NCBI GenBank assembly: GCA_963555705.1
Contig: OY743190.1
Span: 12,933,501 to 12,997,500, forward strand
Direction: 5' to 3'
DNA: 64,000 bases
Source: Ligustrum vulgare
Taxonomy: Eukaryota > Streptophyta > Magnoliopsida > Lamiales > Oleaceae
A program made the position numbers and the translations under genes. Below, piece by piece: positions 1-11,248 of the stretch (positions are counted from its first letter, which is position 1; each line of letters starts with the position of its first letter). Under the pieces are notes generated by a model. That model had not been told where the DNA came from, made no database searches, and saw nothing but the letters and a program-made list of their open reading frames with translations.

Positions 1-1260
1 AGTTTGTTTTTACATATAAATAGATATGCTGGAATAGATTTTCCTCCTGTGCGATGCACGATGTTAAATATTAAAAAAAAATTACATTTCAATAACTATT
101 AAATAATAAATGGCAATTTTTTTAAATCTCGTAATCAAAATCAAAATATACAAATAATAATAACAATCAATTTATTAATTTTATTCACGCTTGTGTTGAA
201 AACGGCATTTAAAAATTACATTCAAAGTAATTTATACAGAAGAAAATATAATAATGTTAACTAATTATTTGTTAATCAATAATTATATCATGTTTGACGT
301 GCTATTATATAGAAAGTGACCACTGAATTTTTATATTCGTGTAATTACTTTAACTAAATATCTGTTTTTAACGCAATCATTATAATTTATAAATCAATTT
401 ATAAATAGTACAATTTTTTAAGCCATTTTTTATGAAGAAAAACATTCTCTCTTTTCTCTTTCCACTTTTCAATTTTAGCTCAATAAATCAATCACAATAA
501 TATATATGATCACATATCATTTTGTTCCATGCAAAATTTATATTGATATATGTAAACATATCAATCACTATCATTTTGTTCAATGCAATATTTTCAAATT
601 TTCTTCACATTCATTTTCAACCACATATATTTGTGGGACCCATAATCTTGTTTGTTTTTAAATCTTCATTAAAAAAATAAAATTATTAAAAACTTATTTA
701 GATAGTAAATGTCAATTTATTTATTTAAATAATAAAATATCGTAGATTTCAATAATTTTTATACATTATTATTAACTTCAATGTAAAAGAAAATTTATAC
801 AATTTTCTGTATTTGACTCTTGTTAACATTTTTTTTTTCTAGTTTTCAATAAAAAATTTAGCACAACAATAATAAATATGCGTTGTTAAATTTTTTAGCC
901 TATGTTTGGCAAATAAATTAAAAAAAAAAACATGTTTTTAAAGAACACAATTCCCCAAATTATTATTTAACCACACATATTTTCTCTCCATTTTTCAATC
1001 ATACATTTTACCTCGAAAATATAAAAAAATATTTTTAAACACAAATTTTTTTACAAACGGATCTATTTGAAAAAAAAAATTAATTTATAAAAATGTCTAT
1101 AAATTATTTTTTCAAATTTACCAAGCACATGTTTATCCATATCGAATATTCAAATGAAGAAAAAAACAACAAAAAAAGGAAAATGCAGCAGCTGTCAACT
1201 GACAGTCTTTTTTTTTTTTTTTAATTTGATTTGAATTCAAATTCAAATTGGCCAACCATT
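1..1260. other. AT-rich intergenic DNA with MITE debris
   Basis: No coding exon is visible. The stretch is strongly AT-rich, with fragments of a MITE-like sequence that recurs across the window. Its marks are 'cctatgtttggcaaat' near 899-914 and 'accacacatattttctctcc' near 971-990. A short hairpin, gtgcgatgcac at about 49-59, resembles the subterminal hairpin of Helitron 3' ends, but no CTRR end follows in the right place. Confidence 0.6.
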
Positions 1261-1266
1261 GTTTCC

Positions 1267-1490
1267 CGAATCGCAAGTTTAGCTCTCGTTGTTTCTCACC
1301 TCTAGGTAGCTTACCTCTCATTCATTGGCCGGTAAGGTAGAACAACTGGCACACACGTACGCTGATGCGTATGATGTAAGGGAAATACGTACAATATGAT
1401 CATATCATTAGAGCACTTCATGGTAAAATAGGTCAACCGCCTAGCTGTTGCAGAATTGGGAGATAAGCATTTTCACTGCGTGACATTCCC
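1267..1490. repeat. Diverged direct repeat, copy 1 (spacing about 650 bp)
   Basis: The segment from atcgcaagtttagct through agataagcattttcac recurs from about 1921. The second copy runs to 2065 and resumes at 4112-4190, because a solo LTR is inserted in it. The unit has higher GC than its surroundings. No coding function was recognised. Confidence 0.75.
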
Positions 1491-2389
1491 CCCCCCATTC
1501 GAATCCGCTTACGTCCTCATAGCGGGAAGTGAGCTTCGCATCAACACGCACTCCTCAATTGCAGAATTAAACGGCACCATCCCTCATGGACGAGCACTCA
1601 CACGGTGGTACTCCCACACTTGCCTCTATACCTTGTACATATCCCCTCCTACACCAATCTTCACCATCTATATGTCGAAGCATATACCAACTACATCCTC
1701 ATGGGCCCTGCAAAATGCGCTTCACAAAACTCCCTGAAAGACAATCGCGCAACGCTGCCCAGCACACCCATCTTCCCCATAGCTTCCTTTTTCGTGTTCT
1801 GCATGCTTGCCAACACAATCCGTAGCCCAAAATCTTTTCTCCGCGAGAATTCATGTCATTGACCTCCACAAGACCAACAACGCATTCAAACGATCCCGCT
1901 CTAATGCCAACTTTCACGGATCGCAAGTTTAGCTACCGAGGTTTCTCGCCTCTGGTAGCTTACCTCTCATTCATTGACCAGCAATGCAAAATAACTGGCA
2001 CATACACACGCTAATGGATAGGATGTAAGGGAAATACCTGCAATATGATCATATCCTTAGAGTAGTGTAGCGACCAAGAATTTTTACGCGATTAATAATT
2101 ATTTTAATAGAAAATCGTGTCGCTACTATTTCACCCATTTTTATTAAGTTAACGCCACGACGTATTCGTATAGCCAAGTCAAGAAATAATCGAGATCGTT
2201 CGATTTTAAATTAAATTCCGAATTTCTAAAAATATCTCCATTCTCTTGATTTAAAGTATATTAAGTCCAAGTACTTAATTCAATGTTATCCCAATATTTA
2301 TTTATACAAAAATTATTTTTATTATTGAAATTAAGAAAATATATGCAAGCATGAGAGGTTCCATTATATATAATAATTATGAGAATCTT

Positions 2390-2855
2390 AATTTAATAAA
2401 TATGGAAAAGTATATGAATGAATTATATACTCCATTATATGTAATCATGAAGAGCATAATATTTGTATAAATATGGAAAAGTATATGAATGAATTATATA
2501 CTCCATTATATGTAATCATGAAGAGCATAATATTTGTATAAATATGGAAAAGTATATGAATGAATTATAGACTCCATTATATGTAATCATGAAGAGCATA
2601 ATATTTGTATAAATATGGAAAAGTATATGAATGGTTGATAAGATTCCATTATATGTAATCATGAAGAGCATAATATTTGTATAAATATGGAAAAGTATAT
2701 GAATGGTTGATAAGACTCCATTATATGTAATCATGAAGAGCATAATATTTGTATAAATATGGAAAAGTATATGAATGGTTGATAAGACTCCATTATATGT
2801 AATCATGAAGAGCATAATATTTGTATAAATATGGAAAAGTATATGAATGGTGCTT
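2390..2855. repeat. Tandem repeat, 71-72 bp period, about 6.5 copies
   Basis: The unit contains 'atttgtataaatatggaaaa', starting at 2461, 2532, 2603, 2675, 2747 and 2819 (steps 71, 71, 72, 72, 72). The later units have a variant middle (ggttgataagactcc). The array lies inside the solo LTR. Its minus-strand reading frame (about 2516-2815) only reflects the repeat and is not a gene. Confidence 0.95.
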
Positions 2856-3076
2856 TACTTTAAGAAAAGGATGTGTTAAAATTAATAGAATTGAATGATT
2901 ATGTTTACAATATGCCAACTTTATACATCTATTTAAACCCATCTCTTTTACACACAACTCTACACATATACACTTATTTCCAATCTCTTGACAAAATCCA
3001 CAAGTAAGAGAAATTCAAGGTGGTCAAGAAAGTTTTGGTCCATTTACTACTACACTTCATTTTAATCTTTTAAAAG

Positions 3077-3595
3077 GTAAGTATATCTTATGTTTTTATG
3101 AAAAGTAAGTATGTTTTTATGAAAGGTAAATACACCTTATGTTTTTATGAAAAGTAAGTATGTTTTTATGACAAGTAAGTATATCTTATGTTTTTATGAA
3201 AAGTAAGTATGTTTTTATGAAAGGTAAATACACCTTATGTTTTTATGAAAAGTAAGTATGTTTTTATGACAAGTAAGTATATCTTATGTTTTTATGAAAA
3301 GTAAGTATGTTTTTATGAAAGGTAAATACATCTTATGTTTTTATGAAAAGTAAGTATGTTTTTATGACAAGTAAGTATATCTTATGTTTTTATGAAAAGT
3401 AAGTATGTTTTTATGAAAGGTAAATACACCTTATGTTTTTATGAAAAGTAAGTATGTTTTTATGACAAGTAAGTATATCTTATGTTTTTATGAAAAGTAA
3501 GTATGTTTTTATGAAAGGTAAATACACCTTATGTTTTTATGAAAAGTAAGTATGTTTTTATGACAAGTAAGTATATCTTATGTTTTTATGAAAAT
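3077..3595. repeat. Tandem repeat, 98 bp period, full of GTAAGT motifs
   Basis: The unit start 'gtaagtatatctta' falls at 3077, 3175 and 3273, a period of 98 bp, and about 5.3 units are present. Each unit is built from sub-repeats of about 23-25 bp, such as 'atgaaaagtaagtatgtttt'. Most sub-repeats carry GTAAGT, the plant 5' splice-site consensus, preceded by AAA, ACA or AAG. It lies in the same solo LTR as the 71-bp array. Confidence 0.95.
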
Positions 3596-4289
3596 GTTTG
3601 GATCATTGCTATGAAATCAATCTCACAAGATTGTTATGGGTTCCATATGATATGTTTATGATTATGCTAAGGGGACCGGAGTTTAGTAGCGCTACACATA
3701 AGAATTCTTGCCATTTAAGTTCGGTAAAATTCTTGTGTCTCCCTATGTTTATGAGTATTTCGATCCTATCCTATGTTATGATGAAAATGATCCATATGCT
3801 TTCAAAAGAAAATTTATGCTTGGTATACTTACTGGGATTTTATAAATCTCACTCCACGATATTTACCATTTTCAGATAATTGAAGGTTCGAGGCGGTCAA
3901 CATGGAAGTGGCAAAAGTGGTTAAGATTGATGAGATAATTATGTTGAACTTTATGTAAGAAAATTATGTTCTATTTTTATTCACAAATAAAATTATGGGA
4001 TTCTAATTATTCTTTTGAATAATTTTACATTACTATTTAAGTCTCGATAATATGATATGAGTCACTTTTTGTGGCACTCGAATGGTCGAGAATTCGGGTC
4101 GTCACAAGTAGTTCATGGTAAAATAGGCTAACCGCCTAACTGTTGCCGACTAGTTAAACCTAAGGGGGAGATAAGCATTTTCACCGCGGGACATTTTGGC
4201 TGGCAACCCAATTTTTTTAATTAATTTTTCTTTCCCATTATGGGCGGGAAATCATGGGGGAGAATTTTTTGGATGCACTTCTCCTTTTA

Positions 4290-4473
4290 TATAGTAAGAG
4301 ATAAAGAATAAAGATAAAGATTTTTCCTACAGAAATCTTTATCTTTTATTTATTTAATTATTTTTATATATAAAAGTAGAAGTGAGGAGAGAGAGAGAGA
4401 GAGAGAGAGAGTTATTAAATACAATTTCCCCTCCAAAATGACTAACTCTCCTCACTTCTACTTTATATATATA
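4290..4473. repeat. AT-rich imperfect inverted repeat with a GA microsatellite
   Basis: Two inverted pairs are seen: 'ataaagataaagattt' with 'aaatctttatctttta' around 4310-4345, and 'aaaagtagaagtgaggag' with 'ctcctcacttctacttt' at about 4371-4464. A GA run occupies about 4389-4411. On the minus strand, TCTCTTACTATATAAAAGG from 4303 resembles a Helitron 5' end. Confidence 0.6.
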
Positions 4474-4500
4474 CTAGTGTTACATCCATGCGATGCACGA
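4474..4500 (-). mobile_element. Probable Helitron 3' terminus (minus strand)
   Basis: Read on the minus strand the sequence is a hairpin, CGTGCATCGCATGG, then ATGTAACA and CTAG, followed by a host T. Helitron 3' ends have a short hairpin about ten bases before CTRR and insert between A and T. The matching 5' end to the right was not identified, so element length is unknown. Confidence 0.45.
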
Positions 4501-4525
4501 TCATTTGTTACTCACATATATCGAA

Positions 4526-5930
4526 TTTATATGCTGGCATATGAAATGAATATTTAATTAAAAAATGAGAAACGGAGAAAGACAATTCATTACAAAAAAA
4601 GGTACAATTATAAATACCTTAATTTTTTACGGATCGTATGTTTACCGTTCCAAGAAATTTATGCTTAGAATTTTATTAAAATGAAAGAGAATAAAATAGA
4701 GCGTAAGAAAAAAATAGATCGATGAACGCGCTATTTTATTCTATTTTCAAAGAAAAATATTTATGTGATACTGACAACTTTTTTTTTTACGAATTTAAAA
4801 AATATATATATAATTAATTTTCACATATTAACATATAAAATGAATATTTAATTAAGAATGAGAAACGAAGGAAGACAATTAATTGCAAAAAATGTACAAT
4901 TACACATACCTTATGATGAGAATCCAGGGAGTCAATCAAGTCAAAGTCAAACAGGTCAACTCTCTATCAGAATATCAGTGGGGCCCATGACAAGATCCAA
5001 GGTTAAATAGGTCCAAGGGTCGATGGCGGGACTCATTTTCAAGCTTCGAAATCAAGTCCACATGGAGGAGAGCAAGATCGAGGTCAATTGCCTAAGTTTG
5101 GAAGCTCAGGACATTTCGGTCGACCGAAAGTCCATCCGGTCGACCGAAACTCTGCAGGATTTTGAGACGTAGCTTCAGGCGGGTTCGGTTGACCTTTGTA
5201 CGACCGAAAATGCCATTTCGGTCAACCAGGTGTTTGACCGAAAGTTTCCCGAATGTAATAGCGGGGTTTTTTGTGTAATTTCTCAAACTTTTTATCTTTC
5301 ACTTTTTTGTATATACTTGTAAAGCTTTCCAAACACTAGTTAGTTTTTGGCCATTGAAGAACACTCCTTGAGAGTTTTGGAGAGGTATAATCCTTTCTTT
5401 ATCTTGTAACTATTTTCTTGGAATTTTATTCAACTTATATATTGAGGATTTGTTCTTGTGTATTTGTTGATGTTTATTCCACAAGTCTTGGTATTTGTCT
5501 TAATCTCTCAATTGGGTTAGGGTTAACTTTCCTTAGAATTTTGGTTGGGTTAAACTTGGGTCAAGATTCCTCATTTATTACCTTTTTTAGCTTTCTTGGG
5601 TTGGTACAAAATTGTTGTGGGAATTTTTGGTTTAAACACCGAAGGGGTTCGCATCACCTTAATTTTTTTAACGGTTTGTATGTTTATTGTTTCAAGAATT
5701 TTTTTTAAATATTGTAATTTAAATTGACTAAAGTTTAAAGTGAGAAAACAAAACTACATTTAAATAGAATATGTAATAAGTGAAAAAAAGATATATTTGT
5801 GATATACGCTTAAAATTTTATTAAAATGAAAATGAAAGAAAAAATAGATCGATGAACGCTCTAATTTTATTTACTTTCATTTTCTAGTTTAAAAGGATAA
5901 AATATTTATGTGATATTGAAAACTTTTTTT
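4526..5930. repeat. Tandem duplication of a 280-bp unit, second copy split by a solo LTR
   Basis: Copy 1 (about 4526-4795) and copy 2 (about 4820-4913, resuming at 5657-5930) share 'aaatgaatatttaatta', 'gaaagacaatt', 'accttaattttttacgg' and 'atagatcgatgaacgc' in the same order. Copy 2 is interrupted by the LTR at 4914-5656. No coding content is seen. Confidence 0.8.
4914..5656. mobile_element. Solo LTR, 743 bp, target duplication CCTTA
   Basis: The left end is TGATGAGAATCC and the right end GGTTCGCATCA, with inverted ends TGATG and CATCA. CCTTA lies on both sides (4909-4913, 5657-5661). The empty site is present in the neighbouring duplicate copy as 'ataccttaatttttt'. Inside, between 5110 and 5245, the near-palindrome TCGGTCGACCGAAA occurs in about five whole or partial versions. 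A second solo LTR at 34635-35397 has the same architecture. Confidence 0.88.
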
Positions 5931-6295
5931 ATTTTTTATTTATTTTTTATGATTTAAAAAAAATTGTAATTGATTTTGAAGAAGAGAAGACAGAGTAAGA
6001 AACTTCAGGATGATTTGAGACGATTTTACAGACAATATATTTTCAGTTTGCTCTCACTTATTATTTTGTATTAAATTTCTAGTTGAGATCTTCGATTTGA
6101 CACTCATATTGCATATTTTTCAACTTCAAAATAATACAATCATTATTAAAAAAAAAATAATTAATAAAAAAAATAGTTTATAGATAGTATTATTTTACAT
6201 ATGATCTTTGAGACGATTTGACAATTTGTTCTCACTTGTTACTTTGTTTTAAAATTCTTATTGAGATTTTCAATTTGACACTAATATTACTTTTT

Positions 6296-6455
6296 TTTCA
6301 ACTTAAATATAATAAAATAATTATCAAGTGAATAATAATTATTACAAAACAAAAAATAGTTTATACATTAAAATAAATTAAAATTTTGATGTTATTAATA
6401 GTATAAAACGAATTCTAATGTTACATACTATAAATAATTACTAAAATATTTGTTA

Positions 6456-6528
<73 letters not shown>

Positions 6529-6597
6529 TTGCATAGATTTTAAGATTTGAAAAGTTATTTTGGGCGAAAAATTATGTGTGTATTTTTGACATGTACT
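6296..6597. repeat. Direct repeat copy 1 (partner at about 8203-8470)
   Basis: The two copies share, in order, 'aagtgaataataattatta', 'tagtttatacattaaaataa', 'aaaatatttgttacatta' and 'catgtactttgttttt'. A foldback element now lies between them. The copies have diverged, including loss or gain of the ATT microsatellite. Confidence 0.8.
6457..6528. repeat. (ATT)n microsatellite
   Basis: About 24 uninterrupted trinucleotide units. The homologous position in the other copy, near 8361-8390, is only a T-rich run. Confidence 0.97.
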
Positions 6598-6606
6598 TTG
6601 TTTTTA

Positions 6607-8180
6607 GGGTTAATAGCACAAAACGTCCCAACGTTTGACATGTATTGTGCAAAACGTCCCAACATTTTGATTTTTGACGCTAAACATCCCAACCTTTACA
6701 ATTTTTGGTAGAAGACATCATTTCTGTCAATTTTAACCTCATTTCACCGTTAACTTCAAATTGAACAGTAAATTTCAAGGGCATTTTCGTCCAAAAAAAG
6801 TAGCCCATTCATACTTGGGTAATTGGCACAAAACGTCCCTACGTTTGACACTTACTGTAGAAAAACGTCCCTACGTTTATTTTTTTGGCGAATAACGTCC
6901 CTACCTTTAAACTTTCTTGTTCATTAGTCCCCAAATTTTACTTTTCTTTCAATTTAGTCATTCCGTATTTTATTTAAAGGTAATTGTCTTCAAACGTGTA
7001 TAACTTTTGATCTACAACTCCGAATTGCACTCCGTTTTTTGCGTTGAACTCCAAATTCAACCATCTTTCTTATGATGTATCATGTGCTCATTTATTAAAC
7101 ATTTCGTTTTGACTTTTGTATAGTAGATACTTATTTTGTTAGGGTATAATTGATTGACGTAAATTGATTTCTGTAAATTTTATTAAAACAGTGAAATTTT
7201 AATTTTAGTGTGTGTTCGGCGGCCAGCGGAATTTATAAATTGGATTTATTTGACTTTGTAATCTTTTTAAGGTAAAATATTTGGTTAAAAATTGGTATGA
7301 TTAGCCCCTGTTTGAGCCATGTTATAATCTCTAATAACTTTCTGAACAACACACAATTTCTTTCTCCAATTTTTAAAAAGTGATTTGAAGAGAGAGAAAT
7401 TGTGTGTTGTTCAGAAAGTTATTAGAGATTATAACATGACTCAAACAGGGGCTAAACATACCAATTTTTAACCAAATATTTTACCTTAAAAAGATTACAA
7501 AGTCAAATAAATCCAATTTATAAATTCCGCTGGCCGCCGAACACACACTAAAATTAAAATTTCACTGTTTCAATAAAATTTACAGAAATCAATTTACGTC
7601 AATCAATTATGCCCTAACAAAATAAGTATCTACTATACAAAAGTCAAAACGAAATGTTTAATAAATGAGCACATGATACATCATAAGAAAGATAGTTGAA
7701 TTTGGAGTTCAACGCAAAAAACGGAGTGCAATTCGGAATTGTAGATCAAAAGTTATACACGTTTAAAGACAATTACCTTTAAATAAAATACGGAATGACT
7801 AAATTGAAAGAAAAGTAAAATTTGGGGACTAATGAATAAGAAAATTTAAAGGTAGGGACGTTATTCGCCAAAAAAATAAACGTAAGGACGTTATTCGCCA
7901 AAAAAATAAACGTAGGGACGTTTTTCCACAATAAGTGTCAAACGTAGGGACGTTTTGTGCCAATTACCCAAGTATGAATGGGCTGCTTTTTTTTGGACGA
8001 AAATGCCCTTGAAATTTACTGTTCAATTTGAAGTTAACGGTGAAATGAGGTTAAAATTGACAGAAATGATGTCTTCTACCAAAAAATCTAAAGGTTGGGA
8101 TGTTTAGCGTCAAAAATCAAAACGTTGGGACGTTTTGCACAATACATGTCAAACGTTGGAACATTTTTTGCTATTAACCC
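6607..8180. mobile_element. Foldback DNA element, 1574 bp, 0.76-kb arms, MULE-like
   Basis: The left arm (6607 to about 7366) is an almost exact reverse complement of the right arm (about 7389-8180), leaving a loop near 22 bp. The ends are GGGTTAATAG and CTATTAACCC. Flanks are TTGTTTTTA (6598-6606) and TTGTTTTTG (8181-8189), eight of nine bases identical, as expected for a 9-bp Mutator-type duplication. The uninterrupted flank is preserved in the duplicate at about 8450-8475. The right arm is longer because a block of about 31 bp near 7858-7919 is duplicated. Each arm repeats 'acaaaacgtccc' modules. No transposase is present. Confidence 0.88.
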
Positions 8181-8202
8181 TTGTTTTTGTATATGTATAA
8201 AT

Positions 8203-8470
8203 AAATAAATATAATAAAATTATTATTAAGTGAATAATAATTATTATAAAACAAAAAAAAATAGTTTATACATTAAAATAAATTAAAATCTTAATGTCAT
8301 TAATAACATAACACGAATTCAGATGTTATGTATCATAATAATTGCTAAAATATTTGTTACATTATTTTTTTTTCATATTATTTTTTTGTATAAATTTTCA
8401 GATTTAGAAAGTTATTTGGGCAAGAAACTATGTGTGTGTTATGTTTTTCATGTACTTTGTTTTTGTATAT
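8203..8470. repeat. Direct repeat copy 2 (partner at 6296-6597)
   Basis: This is the right-hand member of the duplicated pair. It ends in 'catgtactttgtttttgtat', which shows the intact target of the foldback element. A Tourist-like MITE follows at once. Confidence 0.8.
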
Positions 8471-8482
8471 GTATAGATATTA

Positions 8483-8991
8483 TGGTGCGTTTGATACGTT
8501 TTTTTCCATGGAAATGAAGGGTTTTCCAACTTTTTTTTCCTACTTTGCATGTTTGATTTGCACATTTTCCAGGTAACTTGATTTCTAACATTTCAGTTCA
8601 TGCGCTGCTTTTCTCACTTTTTAAGGATTTTGTTTTCCCAGTTGGATAGGAGAATTTATTTTTCAGGGAAAATCGCGTACCATTTTCATCAAGTTTGATC
8701 ATTTTTTTGTTGTTAATTGATTTATTTTTTTCTCAAAAATTAACATTATTATTACTAAGTACAAACTTGTTAAAAAAATAAATAAATAAAAAATATTGTA
8801 ATAACTAAATTTTACTTTATTTTCCATAGAAAATAATGTCAATCAAATAACAAAAATTAAAAAATTCTCCACTTTTTCTACCTAGAAAATTAAACCAATC
8901 AAACACATTAAACTTTCAATTTCCAGGAATTCAATTATTTGGAATTCATTTTCTTTCCACACAAATTTCAACATCGCTATCAAACGCAGCC
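8483..8991. mobile_element. Tourist-like MITE, 509 bp (PIF/Harbinger type), TTA duplication
   Basis: The ends are TGGTGCGTTTGATA and TATCAAACGCAGCC, which form inverted repeats with few mismatches. TTA lies on both sides (8480-8482, 8992-8994). The interior shares 'tttcca(t)ggaaa' and 'aaattaa.ccaatcaaa.acattaaact' with the element at 27834-28355, so they are one family. TTA or TAA duplications and G-rich ends fit PIF/Harbinger. No transposase is present. Confidence 0.9.
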
Positions 8992-8994
8992 TTA

Positions 8995-9251
8995 CTGATG
9001 AATAGATGTTTTTTACTGTATTTTTTATCCATGTATAAAATTACTCAATTGTTTCAAGCCTATGTTTGATAAATATGTTTTTAAACATTTTTTTTACAAC
9101 ACAATTCTCCAAATCACCTTTTAACTACACATTTTTTCTCACCACTTTTCAATCATAAATTTTACCTAAAAAATATATAAAACATGTTTTTAAACAAATA
9201 ACTTTTAACAAAAAGAGTCCAATATTTCAAAGCAATGAAAAAGAAACATTT
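8995..9251. other. AT-rich spacer with MITE fragment
   Basis: It contains 'gcctatgtttgataaat' and 'accacttttcaatcataaattttacct', marks of the AT-rich MITE family seen elsewhere. No gene is visible. Confidence 0.55.
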
Positions 9252-10221
9252 CAATAGCACATTTCTGCATTAATTAAGTTTGTCTTGAAAGATTATTTAA
9301 TGTTTCTATATCTGGAAAGGAATTTAGGCAGGAAATTAAGACTTTCCCTTTTTGGCATGTATTATATATATATATATTAAGATAAAGATGAAGGCTCTGT
9401 TCGGTTACAATTAAATTGGGAGAGAAGGAATGTAAATTATTTTGTTGATTTATTTGTATTTTTTTAAGTAAGAAGTGAGGTTAAAAATTTGAGAGAAAAA
9501 ATGTAGATGGTTAAAAAGTGGTTTGAAAAATTGTGTAAATAAATCTTTTGCTCGATTTTGTCCTTTAATGGAATAATATGTGACCGCCGAACACATCCAA
9601 AGATAAAGATTTATAGATTTCTCAAAATATTTTTTAACAACATATTTTCTCTTTTCAATTTTTAACCACGTTTTGCCTAGAAAACACAAATAAATATTCT
9701 CTCTCCAATTTAAACCGTCGCCGAAGACACCCATCTCCAATAGCACATTTCTGCATTAATTAATTTGTCTTGAAAGATTATTTAATGTTTCTATATCTGG
9801 AAAGGAATTTAGGCAGGAAATTAAGGCTTTCCCTTTTTGGCATGTATTTTATATATATATATATAAAGATGAAGGCTCTATTCGGTTACAATTAAATTGG
9901 GAGAGAAGGAATGTAAATTATTTTGTTGATTTATTTGTATTTTTTAAGTAAGATGTGAGGTTAAAAATTTGAGAGAAAAAATGTATATGGTTAAAACGTG
10001 GTTTGAAAAATTGTGTAAATAATTTTTTTGCTCGATTTTGTCCTTTAATGGAATAATATGTGACCACCGAACACATCCAAAGATAAAGATGTATAGATTT
10101 CTCAAAATATTTTTTAACAACATATTTTCTCTTTCCAATTTTTAACCACGTTTTACCTAGAAAACACAAATAAATATTCTCTCTCCAATTTAAACCGTCG
10201 CCGAAGACACCCATCTCCAAT
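9252..10221. repeat. Tandem duplication, two copies of about 486 bp
   Basis: 'tagcacatttctgcattaat' starts at 9255 and again at 9741. The copies (about 9252-9737 and 9738-10221) stay very similar to their ends, 'ccgaagacacccatctccaa'. Each copy holds an AT-rich MITE-like body bounded by 'ctctgttcggttacaatt' or 'ctctattcggttacaatt' and 'accgccgaacacatcc' or 'accaccgaacacatcc'. The minus-strand frames at 9450-9746 and 9918-10220 are duplicates of each other and not genes. Confidence 0.92.
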
Positions 10222-10349
10222 GCTAATGTGAAATTGTGAGTGGAAAAAAAAAAGTCATTTTAGCAAAATGAACTGCTTTGTAGCATCGGTTTATGCATCT
10301 TTAAATGATAGGTCATGTTAAATGTGACCATGTTTATACTTTTAGGATG

Positions 10350-10690
10350 GTCTAATCAAGGACACCTCGACATTCTAGGGAAATAGACATTCTTCCAAAA
10401 ATAATAATAATTATAAAACCCTCATGTTTTATTAGTAAAAAAAAGTGTATCCCACACCCTGAGGGTCCAAACGGATCACGTCCAATGTCATTAATTCGAG
10501 ATTGTAAATTCATATTATGCCTCTCAAGAATCAGGGTAGAGGAATTGAGTAAGTATGAACAATTCTCAATAACTCCCGCTTTCCACAATGAGCAAATCCA
10601 ATATTTCAGGATTCAAACCCTACACCCGATCGTGCTAAGCACTTACCAAACCTTCCCTTTATCACTGAGAGATGTGTCCTAAGAGCCCAT
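10350..10690 (-). mobile_element. tRNA-derived SINE (minus strand)
   Basis: On the minus strand a box-A-like stretch, CTCAGTGATAAAGG (about 10658-10671), lies about 50 bases before a box-B match, GGTTTGAATCC (about 10609-10619). That spacing is typical of RNA polymerase III promoters of tRNA-derived SINEs. The body continues to about 10350. No target duplication was settled, so both ends are approximate. Confidence 0.6.
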
Positions 10691-10849
10691 CATGTTTAAT
10701 TAGTGCAAGTATGTCTAGATGATGTGGTTAAAAAAATAAAAGATTAAATAGTAAACATTCAGAAAATGACCATCTAGATATGGAGGCTCTCTTAGACGAG
10801 TAAAATTTACATTAATTTCGCTCATTTTTCTTGTTTCTTATTACAAACA

Positions 10850-10868
10850 CCCCCCCCCCCCCCCCCCC
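10850..10868. repeat. Poly-C run
   Basis: Nineteen consecutive C, directly followed by a T-rich run, in otherwise AT-rich DNA. The run length may vary or be a sequencing weak point. Confidence 0.9.
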
Positions 10869-11248
10869 TTTTTTTTTCTTCTCTATTAACGCTCCCATCA
10901 CGACGAAATTTGAAACACGTAAACTGTAAGTTTGAGCTTACAAATATATATTCACTTTATTGCCCACGTGAGGATGGTTCCTGCTCATATATTCCTGACG
11001 TTCCTGACCTGTTCCACAAATTATCAGATATTCACTAAACTTCAAGAGTAGTAAATGAAGAACTTGAGCAAATCCAGAAATTAAGGCTTTTAGACCCAAA
11101 TATTTTCATAACACCTAAACATGGGTATAGCTCTTTGACTTGACCTAACAAATATACGTATGTTTAGATTCTTCAGAAGCTACACGTTCGAGACGACTAG
11201 ATGATAAACAAATAACCCAGAAATGAAAGTAAGCTGCACCACAATGAA
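10869..11248. other. 3' flank of the PHL7-like gene
   Basis: Non-coding. As the PHL7-like gene runs on the minus strand, this is where its 3' UTR and poly(A) region must lie. No clear boundary can be read. Confidence 0.5.

Larger units (their letters stand above)
2066..4106. mobile_element. Solo LTR, 2041 bp, with 5-bp target duplication AGTAG
   Basis: The left end is TGTAGCGACC and the right end GGTCGTCACA, so it shows TG...CA with short inverted termini. The same 5 bp, AGTAG, lies at 2061-2065 and at 4107-4111. Removing the block rejoins 'ccttagagtag' to 'ttcatggtaaaatagg', matching the uninterrupted repeat copy at about 1407-1425. No gag, pol or second LTR is present, so this is a solo LTR left by LTR-LTR recombination. 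Its length suggests a Ty3/gypsy element with long LTRs (inference). It holds two tandem arrays. Confidence 0.88.

Noticed and set aside
2516..2815. Minus-strand 99-residue reading frame with repeated peptide
   Set aside because: It is only the 71-72-bp tandem array read in a frame without stops.
2390..3595. CRISPR-like arrays
   Set aside because: Units are contiguous without unique spacers, and the DNA is a plant nuclear LTR.
1..4303. A Helitron from 4303 (5' end TCTCTTACTATATAAAAGG, minus) to about 34
   Set aside because: The left hairpin is present, but there is no CTRR end or A/T target, so the element cannot be supported.
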